This document shows, piece by piece, positions 1-13,905 of a stretch of DNA of 64,000 nt. Position 1 is the stretch's first letter. Each line of letters opens with the position of its first letter. The notes under the pieces were generated by a model that was given only the letters and a program-made list of their open reading frames with translations, ran no database searches and was not told where the DNA came from. Both the position numbers and the translations under genes were made by a program. The DNA is from Allodiplogaster sudhausi. Lineage: Eukaryota > Nematoda > Chromadorea > Rhabditida > Diplogasteridae. The stretch spans positions 192,501 through 256,500 of the forward strand of contig CALZFC010000046.1 in the NCBI GenBank assembly GCA_945643635.1, read 5' to 3'.

Positions 1-149
1 ATTAATCCGGATCACAGCGAGAGAATTGAAGTAAATATGGTTATACGGTGAGATATTTACACACATACATACATAAATGTAAATAATTACAGTTTTCTCT
101 CATGTCAACTTTTAGCGGTGTGGCCGGCTCCTGATAAAGCGCTAAGGAA

Positions 150-231
150 TGCGAATAACGAGACAATGAGAGGAAAAGAGAGAGCTAGAGAGAGAGATTG
201 GAAGCCAGAGGAATTTAGATATAGAGGAGAC

Positions 232-278
<47 letters not shown>

Positions 279-306
279 ACAGAGATAGAGAGAGTGATAA
301 AGAGAG

Positions 307-347
<41 letters not shown>

Positions 348-1094
348 ATTATGGAAACAATCATCGTCATATTCTCTGTCTCTCTCTGATCAGAGGAGAA
401 TAAATATGACGAGGTTCATAACGTCAAGAGCGCAATGAACCGGCGGCGGCGTGCCTATAACTCATAAAGGGAAGAGGAGATTATTCATTTTACTTCTTCT
501 TCTTTAAAACAAGGTTGACGTGCAGACTTCATTCAAAAGCAAGAAAACCAAAAAAAATCTTATTTGATCGAGAAAAATGTGGCTTGAGTCACCACATTGT
601 TTTCAATGGCTCTCAAGACTTGGCGAGAGTCTTAAGGGATGGAAACCGTTCGCAAGATGAGTGTTATCATTGAGGAAGATGGAAGGATTGAACGCGAACC
701 TATGTAGATGGGCTGCCGCGCCCCTATTCCCAAAACAGCTTTGAACAAAGGTTAAGCCGTTCAAAACAGTCTGGAAATAATGAGTCACTAACAATAAATA
801 TCTGCTAAAACTTCGGAAGAATTCCTTTTTTCCAGATCCATTTGGAGGGAATGATGCGCGGTGATTAATTTTTTGGCAGAAAATCCATTTATCGAAAATA
901 TTACAATTTTTTTTTAATGCGAAAGTCATTGCACGGGAAGTAGAGAGGGTAAGCGAATGAAATATAGATACTGTGAGTAGAAGGGAGAGAGAGAGAGAAG
1001 AGGAGTGATAGAATGAGGGAGCTAGAAAATGAGAGAGCGAGAGAGAAAAGAAGAGTGATAGAATGAGAGGGAGCGAGAGAGAAGAGCGAAGAGA

Positions 1095-1131
<37 letters not shown>

Positions 1132-4100
1132 GCGCGGCTGAAGAAGTCTTAGATGCTGCTGAGCCGGTCGCGTGGAGGTGGTGGCTTGAGCAATTATCCT
1201 CCTGTCCAGCCGCCGCTCCCAGCCCTCCCTCCCTCACCTTTTCTCTCTCGCCACCGCGTGTACCAGGTGGACCGATTCATGTACAAGACTGCATGAAGAG
1301 GCCTTTGATCAAAGAGAAGAGGAGAGAGAGCGGTAGTAGAGAGAGAGTGTATAGAGAGAGAGAGGGAGATAGAGAGCAAGGGAAGAGTGTGAGAGAGAAA
1401 GCAGCTACAGAGATAGAATAGAGAGACAGAGATAGAGAGAGAGAGAGAGAGCAAAGAAAGAGTGAGAGAGAGCAGCTAGAGATATCGTAGAGAGAGAGAG
1501 AGAGCAAGAGAATGAGAGAGAGCGAACAGCTAGAGAAATAGTAGAGAGAGAGAGATAGAGAGAGCAGGAAGAGTGAGAGAGTATAGTGCGATTTGATCAT
1601 TTGCACACAAAAAATAGTTGAGATGATTAGCAATGTGGAGTGTAGATGACATTCGCATGGCTAGTCAGTTTCTTCAGCAGGCTTAATTGCCGCCACAAAC
1701 CAGAAAGTCTCAGCATTTCTGTTCGTAACTAAAAAATACAGCGAAATAGTAAAAAGTGTGGTGAATCGCTTTTGCCAGAGAGTATCATGTCGTTTTTAAT
1801 CATTAGGGTTCATTAGGGTGTAGAATCAAATACCAATGAATTTTAGCTAAAAAAAAAACAGAACAGAACAGGTAAATGAAAATTACTGTGATCATACGAT
1901 ATAGAGATCGAAATTAATTTTATAAACATTATTTGAGAAAATAAGATGACTATTGCCAGGAACTGTGATTGGGAATGGTGTCCCTGTGGAAAAGAAAGAG
2001 AGAGAGAGAGACAGAAAGAGAGAGAGAGAAAGAGAGAGTGAGAGAGTGAGAGAGAGCGAGAGAGAGACAGAAAGAAAGAGAGAGAGAGGAGAGAGAGAGA
2101 AGAGAGAGAAGAGAATTGAGAGGAGTCTCCTTCTCCTCCCTTCGGGATGCGATATGATTTTTATTGCCACTCCTCCGCCGCATTCGAGGCTCTATCGGAG
2201 CGCCGTCGATGATTACGTCTTCATCTATTTATTTCTCTCGGTCTCTCTCACTCTCTTCCTCTCTCTCTGTCTCTCTCTTTCTCTCCCTCACTCTCTCTTT
2301 CTCTTTCTCTTCCTCTTTCTCTCTCTTCATTTCTCTCTCTGTCTCTATTTCTCTCCTTCTTTCTCCATCTATCTTATTCCATGCACCTTTCCCCTGGTAG
2401 CTCCGAGGAAGTGTTCAATCTGTTCAATCTCCTGGCTTAATATCTTTTCACTTTCAATCCATTTTGCTGTTTCTGGAGACTGCTCTATGGGTACGGAAGA
2501 GTAATAAGCAGTGAGCTGTATCTAAAAACACGATGAACATTTATAGGTAGTAATAAAGGTAAGATAGAGAAAGACAGAGAGTGAGTGAGAGAGAGAGACA
2601 GAGAGAGTGAGAAGGTGAGAGAGAGAGAGAAAGGGACAAATAATGGAAATGAGATGAGTCGTATTTGAATACGACTGAAAGTGATGGAAGGTACGCGCGA
2701 CCTAGGCCATCGGCGAACCTTCATGCCATTGCAAATGATGGCTCGCACCTATGTATGTTGAGTCAACAAATAATGTTGGGAGAGAGAGAGTGAGAGAGAG
2801 AAAGAGAGAGAAGGAGAGAAAGATAATGGACACGGAGAGAGAAAGAGAGAAGGAGAGAAAGATAATGGACACGGAGAGAGAAAGAGAGAACGAGAGGGTG
2901 GACATCGAGATAAATGAAGAAAGAGGCGGTCAGAAAATTGGCGAGAGAGAGAGAGAGCGAGAATGTGATTAGGCTGAAGGAAGGAGAGAGGTAAAGAGGG
3001 AGAGTGGGGGAGAGATTGAGAGAGATAGAGAGAAAGAGAGAGAATGCGATAAGGCGGTTGATTCTTACAGGAGCAGAGAGCAACAGGCAGGTGCGATTTC
3101 TCTGTATGTACATACATACATACGTCATGTTTGTATGGATACAGCTTAGCCCGCGCCTTCCTCGGACAGGCCAGGCGGCCACAAATTGCGCAAAGAGGTG
3201 TTGGCATTCTAAAGAGGTGTCCAGGAGGGGGGGGGGGGTGCGGGGGGTAATTGCATCGACGATAGCCTGATAAGCTCTATGAATGTATGTCAACAAACAG
3301 AAGCTTGAGATTCGGGAGAACATGGACTAGAAATCACCGCAACTTCAAAAGTTAGGATTACTCTTCTACTTGTCAAGGCAAGCATTTTATCTCGAGTTGA
3401 TTGTTAACAAACAAGAAAAATGTAAGACGAAGAGAAGCAAGAAACATAACAAGAACAATTTAATATACATATTTAAAATTCGGCCATCATTAAGTGCAAG
3501 TATAAAGAAAGCAGGCACAGTTATAAGATTATGCAAGTGTATGAGTAAGAGGAATAAACAGGTGAGGAGCGAAAGTAGAGAAAAGGATGAGAATAGTATC
3601 TGAAAAAGAGGTAAACGCTATATAGAGAGAGAAAGAGAAAGAGAGAAAGAGGGCGAGAGATTCCATAAAAGTGAGAGAGAGAGAAGAAGAAGAAAGAGAG
3701 AACGATCGGTGTATGGGAAGAAGTCGCCAGTCATGACTGATGCTTGCTGACCACCATGAGAACGGCCGCTCCCGGATAGGGTCGTGCACGAGAGTGAATG
3801 GCAGTCATGGCGCCACGCACTCATTCAACTATTCAGAAGATCTCCGCCTCTCTCTCTCTCTCTCTCGCAAGTTCCTTTTCGGACGTGCCATTGAGCGAAC
3901 CATGAGAGTAAGAGAGAGAGCGAGAGAGAGAGAGAGAGAGAGACGGAGAAAGAGAGAGAAAGAGAGAGACGGAGAAAGAGAGAGAACGAGAGAGAGAGTG
4001 AGAGAGTGAGAGAGAGGGAGTAGACGCATAGAGCAAAGGGGTCAGGTTGCGCTGAACGCATATGACAAACGGCACAATAATGACGTGCGATCGCGGAAAG

Positions 4101-4694
4101 TCCTTTTGCGGCGTGACTGCGGAAAGTGAGGAGTGGCGGAAATGGCTGGGAAGTCTCGCTCCGTGACCGGATAAGGAAGAAGCGACCGCTTGGCGCCAAG
4201 CCGGCGGGCAAGAATGACGAGATGAATATCAGAGAAGGCCTTTTCCGCTTTTTGAAGATCAAGACCAAGAAGGCGAGGTGCTAAGGTTGCTTATGACGCT
4301 AGAAGGGAAGTGCAGTCATGATGGCTAGCAGCAGTGGAATTCAAATAGTGCCGGACTTTTTGATATGTGTCTCCATATGGACGTCTCCGTTTGGACGTAA
4401 ATGTCAAATGTCATATGCAATTTTTATGCGCTTTTTAATATATACTATGTAAATATTGAATTGTCGTCTAGGAAAAAAAAGAAAAAGAAGAAAATGAATT
4501 AAAAAAAAGCAGCTGTTGACTATTTTATTGATTGAATTGACCACCACGCTAACTATGTGCTCCTTTTCAGCGAGCAAACAACCGGGAGTCGTGGGAACGA
4601 GAAGTGGCAAGAGGGGTCATTACGGTCTGAAGTCGAGCGGCGCATCGGAATGAGAAGAGGCTTTCATCGCATCGATATGAGAGAGAGAGGGTGA

Positions 4695-4732
<38 letters not shown>

Positions 4733-7045
4733 GAGATAGAGTGAGAGTGAGAGAGTGAGAGAGAGTGAAAGAAAGAGAGAGAGAGAGAGAGTGTGTGTGT
4801 GAGAGAGAGAGGGTGAAAGAAAGAGAGAGTGAGAGAGAGTGAAAGAGCGAGAGAGAGAGAGAGAGAGAGAGAGTGAGAGAAAGAGTGTGAGATAGTCAGA
4901 GGAACTAATCATCACAATTAACGATGGAGCACGAAAGTGGGCCGTAATTTTTGTATTCTCTTTTATTTGTCGCCTTCTCTCTTCATAACATGATGATTCC
5001 TCATGCCTGTTTTCAGGCAAGAGTGCGAATTTTAGAATAAGGTTTTATATATTTTAATAATGCACGTCTTCAAGCAAAAAACCATGGCCTTCTCCAAAAC
5101 AGTGCGCGCCACTAAATCAACCCTTAGTCATGGCTGCAATGAGATGAGATGCACACACTATTTTCCTATCTGACGGATGAAAAGGACGCCCTTGTTCCCG
5201 GTATTACCTCATACAATCTGCGCGGCAGGTGTAGGCGGGTCAGGTGCGAGAATTCAAAACACGAAAATGACGATAACAATGTGATTTCGTGTGACAGCAA
5301 ACAGCGAAACATCGAGAACGAAGGTTAAAAAAAGTTCATGTTGGCTCTACTTTTCACGAAGACAACAACACAATTGACGCAGCACAGAAATATGCAGCCT
5401 TAATTGCTCGTCAAGCTACATAGAAGAAGAGCAGACGATTGGAGAACCGCTGAGAACATGCTAGGCGTTTAAGAGCAAAGGAAAGGTAGAAGATGGGGAG
5501 AGGGTGAGAAAGAGATGAGAGAGAAAGTGATAGAGAGAGAGATAGCAAAAGAGAGAGAGAGAGAGGGAGGGAGAGAGAGATGCGAAGATCGAGAGAAAGG
5601 AAAGAGGGAGAAGAAGCGGAAGAGATCAAGTGAGATGGCTAAGGTGTTGCTAGATGTTGATGACACTGAGGGTGTCTGAAGCTTCATCTCTCTCACTCTC
5701 CCACACACTCCCTCTCTCTCTCTTTCTCTCTCTCCCTCTCTCGCTCTCTTTCTCTTCCATGTTTCACTCTTCTCCAAGGAGGGTCTATGAAAGACAGAGG
5801 AAGAGTGGACGGTGTTTGGAAATAGAAGAGAAAGGAAGCGAGCCGGATCTTTCTTGTTCTTTTCTTGTAGTGACCGTTTTATACCGGAAGAGGAGCAAAA
5901 TGATTGTCCCTCAAATAAATACATATGTATGTAAATAAATACTAACTATTGTTGTTAAACTTGATTATTAAACAAGTAAAATTAGAGGTTTAGGAAAATT
6001 CGCCGTGTGCTTGTATTTATATTTGAATGCTTTAAAGGAGGACTAAACTCAACAGTAAAATATTTTAATTTTCTGACTATCATATTCGCGTCTCTGTTAA
6101 TCACTTGTTTTAAGCGAGAATTTATTTATTTAAATTGTGTGCTATTGGCTCCTTTAAACTTCTCCTATTAGTTTCTTTTCAACATACTTAATGTTGTACG
6201 CAACCTAAAGTTCTCGCAGGACTTATAGTCTTCTTTTCATGCATAAAGCTACCATAAAGGTATTCTAATTATAATCGGTGGGAAATTATAATTTCGTCCG
6301 CCGCATGCTGTGTGTTTTGTTAGCATACAGAGGTAGCCAGCTGCTTTTCCATCTCGACTACCACGGCGGCAATATGTTGGCATACCTTGCGCTCTTCTTG
6401 CATCATGAGCATGAAAGGAATGAGGCGAAGTTGAGAAATATGAGGAGGAAGAGAGAGCGAAAAATAGAGAAAGGGAAAGAGATAAAGAGGGGCGAGAAAG
6501 AAAGAAAGAATTAGAGAAATAAATCGAGAGAGAGAGAGCGAGAGAGAGAGCGAGAGAGTGAGAGAGTGAAAGAAATGCCGACCGCCAGATCTGGGTCGAA
6601 TGCATGAGAATGAGGTTGACGAGTAGGCGCGAGTATCAGATATCAGCAAAGGAAGGAGAAGCTCATTCAGATTTCTCCACTCGTTGTGGCTTCTGTAGTC
6701 GCCGACTAAGATTGTGACATGGGAGATGGCGAAAAAGGCAAGAAGAGAGAGAGAGAGAGGGAGAGAGAGAGAGAGAGAGGGCTAGGGAGAGTGAGAGATA
6801 GAGAGAGCTAGGGAGAGAGAGTGAGAGTGAGAGAGCGCTAGGGAGAGAGGGTGAGAGTGTGAGAGAGAGAGGGCTAGGGAGAGTGAGAGAGTGAGGGAGA
6901 GGGCTAGGGAGAGAGTGAGAGTAAGAGAGCGAGAGAGCTAGGGAGAGAGAGTGAGAGATTGAGCTAGGGAGAAAGAGTGAGAAAGTGAGAGAGAGCGAGG
7001 GAGAGAGAGTGAGAGAGTGAGAGAGTGAGAGTGTGAGAGAGAGGG
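150..7045. repeat. Dense (GA)n/(TC)n polypurine-polypyrimidine tracts, first block
   Basis: Long imperfect GA runs on the + strand lie at about 160-345, 975-1590, 1995-2125, 2565-2635, 2775-3055, 3620-3700, 3905-4020, 4678-4890, 5500-5600, 6435-6570 and 6745-7045. The strand flips to TC at about 2235-2385, 3845-3870 and 5685-5755. Interruptions (AGAGAGTGAG, GAAAGAGA, GGGAGAG, GCTAGGGAGA) show decayed repeat units; the GCTAGGGAGAG motif recurs at least seven times between 6780 and 6970. The ORFs here are translations of the repeat (Ser-Leu or Arg-Glu strings). I see no convincing gene between the tracts. Confidence 0.95.
6034..6160. mobile_element. Possible short inverted-repeat element with TTTAAAGGAG ends
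   Basis: The segment begins TTTAAAGGAGGACTAAAC and ends GGCTCCTTTAAA, so about 10 bp at the ends are inverted copies including a TTAA. The same TTTAAAGGAG or TTTAAAGGA(A) start recurs near 38656, 47771, 51044, 57511 and 58660. A small non-autonomous DNA element is an inference from these ends; no coding capacity is visible. Confidence 0.45.
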
Positions 7046-7574
7046 ATAAATAAAGAAGCGGAAGTCTCTGCCACTTGCGCGTCACGCGATCAGTAAGATA
7101 TATATGTATATGACAACGAAAACAATATACCCTTAACCTATCTCAATATCTTCCTTCTCGCTCGCAAACCTTCGCTTCTGTCATCAGAGCCGGGTGATAG
7201 CAGCACTTCCTTCCATGAACATTTCTGATAAAAGAAAATTACCGATGTCAGCGATGTTACCGAGTCAGCCGAACGGGATCGTTATTCAGGAGAGCGTGGA
7301 GGGAGGGGGTGTCTGTGTGGTCGGGCCTGCTTTTCCTTAGAAGGGAGAGGGCGACCGCTTTCCAGAGAGAATAAAGCAGGCAAATGACGAGAGATAAGCA
7401 GCTTGAGGTAGGAAGAACCAGAGCGGAGATTACGGTCACGCGCTTCTTCACGGAACAGAGCAAAGAATTGGAAGGCTTAGTAGCCGGAGGGGGGGGGAGG
7501 GGATTTAGGAAATAAGGGCGGTAGGCCGCGCATCCTCTTATCAATGAGTGAAGCTCCTCGTGTTAAGGGGAAGG

Positions 7575-9130
7575 GGAGGATGGGAGCAGAGAGAGAGAGA
7601 GCGAGACAGAGAGAGAGACTGATTGAGAATGAGAGAGAGAGAGAGAAATAGAGCGAAAGAGAGAGAAACTGTTAATGAGAGAATGCGAGAGAGCGAAAGA
7701 GCGGCCTGGAGCAGAAGGAACCACAATCACACCCGAGGCAGTCTGATTGTCTTCTCATTCGATGATGAGTACCGAACAATGCGAAGCAAGAGAGTTAGCG
7801 TCGGAAGCTGGTAACAAAAGGGAAAGAGAGAGAGAGAGAGAGAGGGCGCGATGGAGAGATTGACGGTAAGAGACAGGAGATTGTCAGACGGTAGAGAGTT
7901 AGAGATAGCGAGAGAGAATGAGAGAGAGAGATCAAGTGAGAGAGCGAGACATAGAGAGAGAGAAGCGAGAGATGGAGACAAAAATGACTTTTCCGGAGAC
8001 GCGCCACTCGAGTGCAGACAGTGGATTGGAGTGGCCGAGAAGAAGGCGGCGAACATCTACAAAGACCTGATGAAGGAGGATTTGGCGGCGAGAGAGTGTG
8101 AGATGACGAGAGAGTCAGAGAAAGAGAGAGAGAGAGAAGTAATTGAAGAAAAAGACAAAGTGGTTGCGAGAATGAGAAGGAACTTGGGATTGGTGCCATT
8201 ATGAGCGCAAACATTTGTACATCGGAGAAGCTCACTAAATTGTTCAGTTGGCGCACAATCAAACGCACTATCAAAAGGACTATGATTAGTTGGAAAAGAG
8301 TGCTTCAGAGACATCTTTCAACTTGTAAGGAAGCAACAACTTACGAGAGAATGAGAGAGAGAGAGTGAGAGAGAGACAGAGTGAGAGAGACGCAGAGTGA
8401 GAAAGAGAGTACAGAGAGAAAGAGCGAGACATGGAGAGCGAAAACGAAGTGAGACAAGCGCGAATTAGGCAGCTTTTGTTGCCACAAGTTAGAGGGCATA
8501 ATCCACCAAGACAGCATTAACTGGTCAGTTGTAGATGAGAATACACTTGGTGGGAATAACGAACTGAAGAATTTAAAATTCATTTGTCTCTAAAGCGTGA
8601 ATACTACGACTTCCTTTAATAATTACAATTATGTAATATCGAGATTAGCGAATAATCAAGGTAACTCCGTGATTAACATAGCTTCCAATTTGAACTTGCA
8701 AGACTCCAAAAGTAGTAGAACGAGATGAGAAGGAGGAGAAAGAGTAAGGGAGTGAGAGGAAAGAGAGGAAAGAGACAGAGAGAGAGAGAGAGAGAGAAAA
8801 CAAAGAATTTTCGAAAAAAAATTTTATTTTTTTTGAAAAGCTTTTGTGCAAGCGCACCTTCGCGGTGAGAATTTAGTTTGAGCGAGATCTTAGGAGAGAG
8901 AATGAACGGAGAAAGACGAGACAAAACAACAGGAGAGTAGAGATCAAGTGGTCAGGGAGCGCAGAGAGAGGGAGCGAGAGAGAGAAGGAGAGGGAGAAGC
9001 GAGGAAAGAAAAGAGAGAACGAGAATTAGAGAAAGAAAGCAAGACTGAAATTGTACGGATACACCGAAGGCGAGGCAAGAAGAGTGATGGAGAAGGAACG
9101 AAAGAAAGTGCAAAATACATACAAACAGCT

Positions 9131-9161
<31 letters not shown>

Positions 9162-10068
9162 AAGAGTAAAACAGTTCGTAGTTCTAACCATAAGAGCTGG
9201 ATTTATCTACAGGCAAAACTCGACGTGGAGACGAGCTTTCTGAATAATTTACTGCGACTTAATACGATAAGCATATATTAGCAGCGAATTAGCGTTCGCT
9301 GCTAAACTGTATCTCGGTTGTCGTATCCCATGCTTCCGAATGTTCCTTGGAGTAGTATTGTAACTACATGCATTATACATGTTCCCAAAATATATACTGC
9401 ATATGTACCCTACTTACGTAGTACATAGTATATATTTTGAGTCTTCCTTACATACATACATACATACATATGTATATATGTAAGTAAGACATGTATTTCT
9501 TGCAGATCACATCAATGTGCTATATGCTTTCGTTAGGTGTGACTTGCCTGTGGAAGTGTGGCTCTGACATTTGAGTAGCCTTTGCTGGCACCTCCTCTGG
9601 TGGCGCGCCCGCAAACGTTCTGTACAAGACCACAACCTCTCTCTCTCTCTCCTCAACCCAACCTCCATCATCCCCACCCCGAGGCGCTAGAGGACAAACA
9701 AAGGACAGAGCAAGCAAGCAAGCCAAGACAACTTCATCGCCGTCATTAGTCAAGGCAGAGAGTGAAAGTAGACCTGAGGGGGATGGGGTGTGGAGAGCAC
9801 TGAAAAGTCAAAATTTGGAAAGTTAACAAATATACACTGAAAGGAGACGCCAGTGCGAGACTGAAAGCAAAGTCATTTCTTTGTGCAAAAAGCGAGTTAA
9901 AATAGCATGTACAACATGCTGGAAAAGGTCGTGCCCTTTTTCTTTTCTTACGTTGGCTATCATAGATGCTCCAGTAGTTCTGAAAATGGAAAAAATTTAG
10001 CTCTCACCCTCTTTTTTTCTCTCACTCTCACTATCTTCTTTTCGCTCTCCCCGTGTCTTGAAAGAGAC

Positions 10069-10099
<31 letters not shown>

Positions 10100-10258
10100 G
10101 CTGAATGAATGATTGTGAGGCTATCTCTTTTTGTTCTGCTCAGCGTCAGAGCCACAAATAATGAAGCTGACAGGATAAAGCTGCGAGATAAAGGAAGACC
10201 GATCGAACACGTGTGCGAGGCAGAATGTAGGTCAGAGTGGAACATTGGGATCGGATCG

Positions 10259-10356
<98 letters not shown>

Positions 10357-11367
10357 GAGAAGATGAAACGCTCATAAATAATTAAACTACAGAAGTAAAA
10401 ATTCATAGGATATGCATAAGCACTCCTAATTTTTTCTCAAGGTACTTGAACATAATATTCATGATAGCGTCGTGGCCAATTGCCTTATCGGTATCAGTAC
10501 AGAGGGAAAATATACGAGGAAGAGCACAACAGAGTTATAGAGACAGGAACAGTGTTAGAAGTTGTTAGACGGTAAGGGGAGAAAGAGAAAGAGATGGAGA
10601 GAACGAGAGATAATAGATACAGAGGGAGAAACATAGAAAGATAGAGAGAGGTTTGAAATCATTCTGGAAAAGAGAGAGAATACGGAATAAGAAAGTCCAA
10701 CCACCAGGCAAGAAGCGCAGGCTGGACTGAACTGTTGCCCTTTGCTCCTCCTACCCTCTGGGCAAGAAGGGGTGGTGTCCTCTCCTGCTGCTTCTTCTAC
10801 GTGCCTCATCAATCACTCCATACTCTCGCGCGACACGAAGGGAACAAGACGAGAAGCTAGTGAAATGACGAAGAAAGAGAGAGAGGGAGAGAGAGATAGA
10901 GAGGTAGCTAGAGATAGAAAGGGAGAGAGAGGAAGTGATAAAAAGGGAGAGAAAGAGAGAGGGAGGGGGGGAGAGACAGTGATAAAAATTGAGAGAAAGA
11001 GAGAGAGAGAAAGAGAGAGAGAGAAGAGCAACAATTATTATTGTTAGTGACAAACAAAACTGAAGCCCTTTGGAAGTGGGGAAAAACCATGTGAGACGAG
11101 ACGAACAGCGTCTCCCCTCGTAAGCATGGCGAGCTGGAGGGAAAAGCAACTAGCCTAATGAGCAGGTCAATCAGCTGCATCGCACGAGCGCGCGCAGTTT
11201 AACAGAGGCTGCGGTCTCTCTCTGCACAAGAGGCTTAAGGCAACAACATATGTGTGCGCACTTGTTGAGGCGAGTCAGCTCTCTTTTTCTCTCTCTCTGT
11301 CTCTCTCTCTCTCTTTCTCTCTCTGTATCTCTCTCTCCCTCTTCATATCTCTCTCTCTCTTCATATC

Positions 11368-11413
<46 letters not shown>

Positions 11414-12527
11414 CTGATCAGACCTCTGGGCTGTAAATTAGCGAAGGCATAGCGCGTGCCGCATACGGACGACATGTGTGGAGGCGTTCCGAAAGGGCTG
11501 AGGGGGAGGGAAGATGCACTGCTTTCGCGAGAAAGAACATAAACAAAGCAGTCGTATGAACTTGTCTCAAGAGAATGTTGCGCACCAGTTACCAGTTACG
11601 ATAACTCATTTATTGTGGCGCATATGTATATATATATATGCATACATACATATATCTGGGAGAAAGCCATTGAATTCCATTTGAACAAAGGTGGCCGTTG
11701 TAAGCGAGGTATGGTCTGGAGTGGAGAAAGAAGACAAAAGCGAAACGAACTTCTTACGAGAGCACATCTGGCAGAGTTGGGAACAAGAGAGAGAGAGAGA
11801 GAGACAGAGAGAGGGAGAGAGAGAGAAAGAGAAAGAGAGAGAGAGAGAGAGAGGAAACGAGAGAGAAAAGACCCGCGCGGCAGAGAAAGGAGCTGGAGAG
11901 CGTGTGAAGCATAAACACAACAACCCATCAGCATAAACCGAATGGAGCATAATGAGCAGCAGATCGCTGCAGTGAACTTCAAAGTGCAAAAGCTGTTTAG
12001 GAAGTGAAATACTTTAAAAACAGTTCTAGAAGCCTTGAATAAATTTAGCTATCTTATTAGTTTTGTGTAATTCTTGCAGTGTACCGGTGAATTATTTGAA
12101 TGAGCTGGCATAGGCAAATGTTAAATTCTCATTATTTTTTATCCTGCATCGGGAAATTTTTTTATCTGAATCGCCACAGGAAACTGTTTTCTGTTTTCAT
12201 AAAATTTAATTTGATGTGTGAATAAATAAGTATATAGAGATCTTTTCCAGAATAAATTGCGAAAGCACGAAGAATTGTATCAAGAATCGGCAAAAAATTT
12301 CAGACAAATGCTGGTATATCAGTTTGCAAAAACGAAAGATATTCTCCTTCTACATATTTATCCCCGAAATGCAGGCTTTAAACGGAGACGAAATTGATCG
12401 GTTGTCAATAGAACAGGACATCGGATGATTAATTATATCAGCAGCAGGTGCAAGAGAGCATGGCCAAAGAATAACATACAGGATGAGAGAGAGAGAGAGA
12501 GAGAGGAGATAAAGAGAGAGGGAGAGG

Positions 12528-12566
<39 letters not shown>

Positions 12567-13905
12567 GGCGAGGAGTCGGAGAGAAAGACGAATGCGAGAG
12601 AGAGAGAGAGAAGTAATTTCGGGAATATAATTATTGTAGAAATATAAAATGCTATAAAATTGTTGGATAGTGTTCATTAGAATTTCTCTCCCTTAAATAT
12701 CAATAAATACTGAAAATAGCTAACAAAATTTTAATAAGAATGGATATATTTTAAGATATATAGATGTAATTCTTTATTAATGACCAGCATAGACTTGTGA
12801 GCAGGAGAGTGTAGAGAATTGGCAGAGAGGCGGCATGGTGGTCCCATTGGGACAGCGCGTGAGGGTGGGTGTGAATGACTGGAGTCAGAGCGATGTACTG
12901 CGCAGCTACACTTGATAGATCGCACAGCCATGATAGCACATCACGGGCTTGGTGGTTGGAAGGGGGAGGGGGTTGAAGCCGAAAAGATGAAACAAGAGAG
13001 AGAGAAAACACGGCCTCAGGGTGATAGAGAGAGAGATAGAGAGCAAGAGAGAGAGAGAGCAAGAGAGAGAGATAGAGAGAGAAAGAAATAAAGAAAGAAA
13101 GAGAGAGAGAGAGAAAGGGGAGAGTTAGAGAAGAGGGCAGAGAAGCACTTTGCTGGGTTCAATCGTGCAAAAAGTGGGAGGAGATAGCAAGAGCAAGAGA
13201 GAGAGACAGAGAGAGGGATACAGAGCGAGAGCAAGAAGGAGAAATGCAGAGTAGCAGATCGAGAGAGAGAGAGAGAGAGCGAGAGCGAGAGCGAGAGAGC
13301 GGAAGACAGAAAATGCTCTTAAACACAACAGTTGACCAGTATGATGTGTAAGATGGCAACGGATGAGGAGAAAGGTAGATGATGAGATGGAGAGAGAGAG
13401 AGAAAGAAAGATAAAGAGAGAGAGAGAAAGAAAGAGAGAAAACAATGCTGTGCATGTTGCAGGTGACAGACCGTGGCAGCTTGACATTTGGCGTGATGTC
13501 TAATATCTCTGTGAAGAAGGCAAAAAGGAGAATGCGTTGTATTGAGGTTACAGGGCAACAAGATCGGGCAATAGCAAAAAATGATACGTGATAAAAGCAA
13601 GACTTGGGTCCATGCTATGTAGCTCGCTTTTCTGAATCCACTGGACACGCGAAACTGATGTGTCTTTGCAATTTTATTGTTAGAAGCACTCAAAGTGAGA
13701 TTTTTTTCAGTCTTCCAGACAAGGAAGGTCCTTCCTTTTCTGCCATTGTGTTGTTCTCTACTTTTTTACGTGTCTTTTTTGTAAGATGTATCAGACTGGC
13801 ACCGTCTTTCAGTCTCTGGCTGCCATATCTCTTTCGGTCTCTCTCTCTCTCTCTCTCTGCCCCCTCCCCCCGTTCTCTCTCTCTCTCTCTCTCTTTCTCT
13901 GCCCC
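7575..13905. repeat. Dense (GA)n/(TC)n tracts, second block
   Basis: GA tracts on + at about 7590-7690, 7820-7975, 8345-8430, 8730-8800, 8955-9040, 9130-9170, 10062-10100, 10258-10362, 10570-10680, 10865-11025, 11785-11875, 12483-12612, 13025-13305 and 13385-13440. TC tracts on + at about 9640-9655, 11281-11412 and 13830-13905. The longest near-pure stretch is at 10258-10362. Between them are ordinary AT-rich sequences (for example 9240-9500, 12000-12420) in which I see no gene. Confidence 0.95.
7851..8204 (+). CDS. Doubtful charged ORF, possibly a real exon
   Basis: A 117-codon frame starts in GA repeat but from about residue 43 has non-repetitive composition (DGDKNDFSGDAPLECRQWIG, then a Lys/Glu-rich helix ending RMRRNLGLVPL before the stop). 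That part could be a terminal exon of a coiled-coil protein. There is no recognised domain, no clear acceptor and no neighbouring exon, and GA repeats readily produce Glu/Arg ORFs, so chance is at least as likely. Confidence 0.2.
   Translation: MERLTVRDRRLSDGRELEIARENERERSSERARHREREARDGDKNDFSGDAPLECRQWIGVAEKKAANIYKDLMKEDLAARECEMTRESEKEREREVIEEKDKVVARMRRNLGLVPL

Noticed and set aside
1277..2504. Overlapping ORFs of 60-183 codons on both strands rich in Ser-Leu or Arg-Glu
   Set aside because: They are direct translations of (GA)n/(TC)n repeats; open frames appear in several frames at once and no domain, start context or splice pattern supports them. The same holds for such ORFs elsewhere in 1-14 kb.
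4055..4285. Basic 57-codon frame ending FLKIKTKKARC near 4.28 kb
   Set aside because: No acceptor, donor or family match; sits between GA tracts and is short enough to be chance.
11596..11982. Minus-strand frame starting MKFTAAICCSLCSIRFMLMG, resembling a signal peptide
   Set aside because: It runs straight into TC repeat and has no downstream exon; hydrophobic starts are common in pyrimidine-rich DNA.
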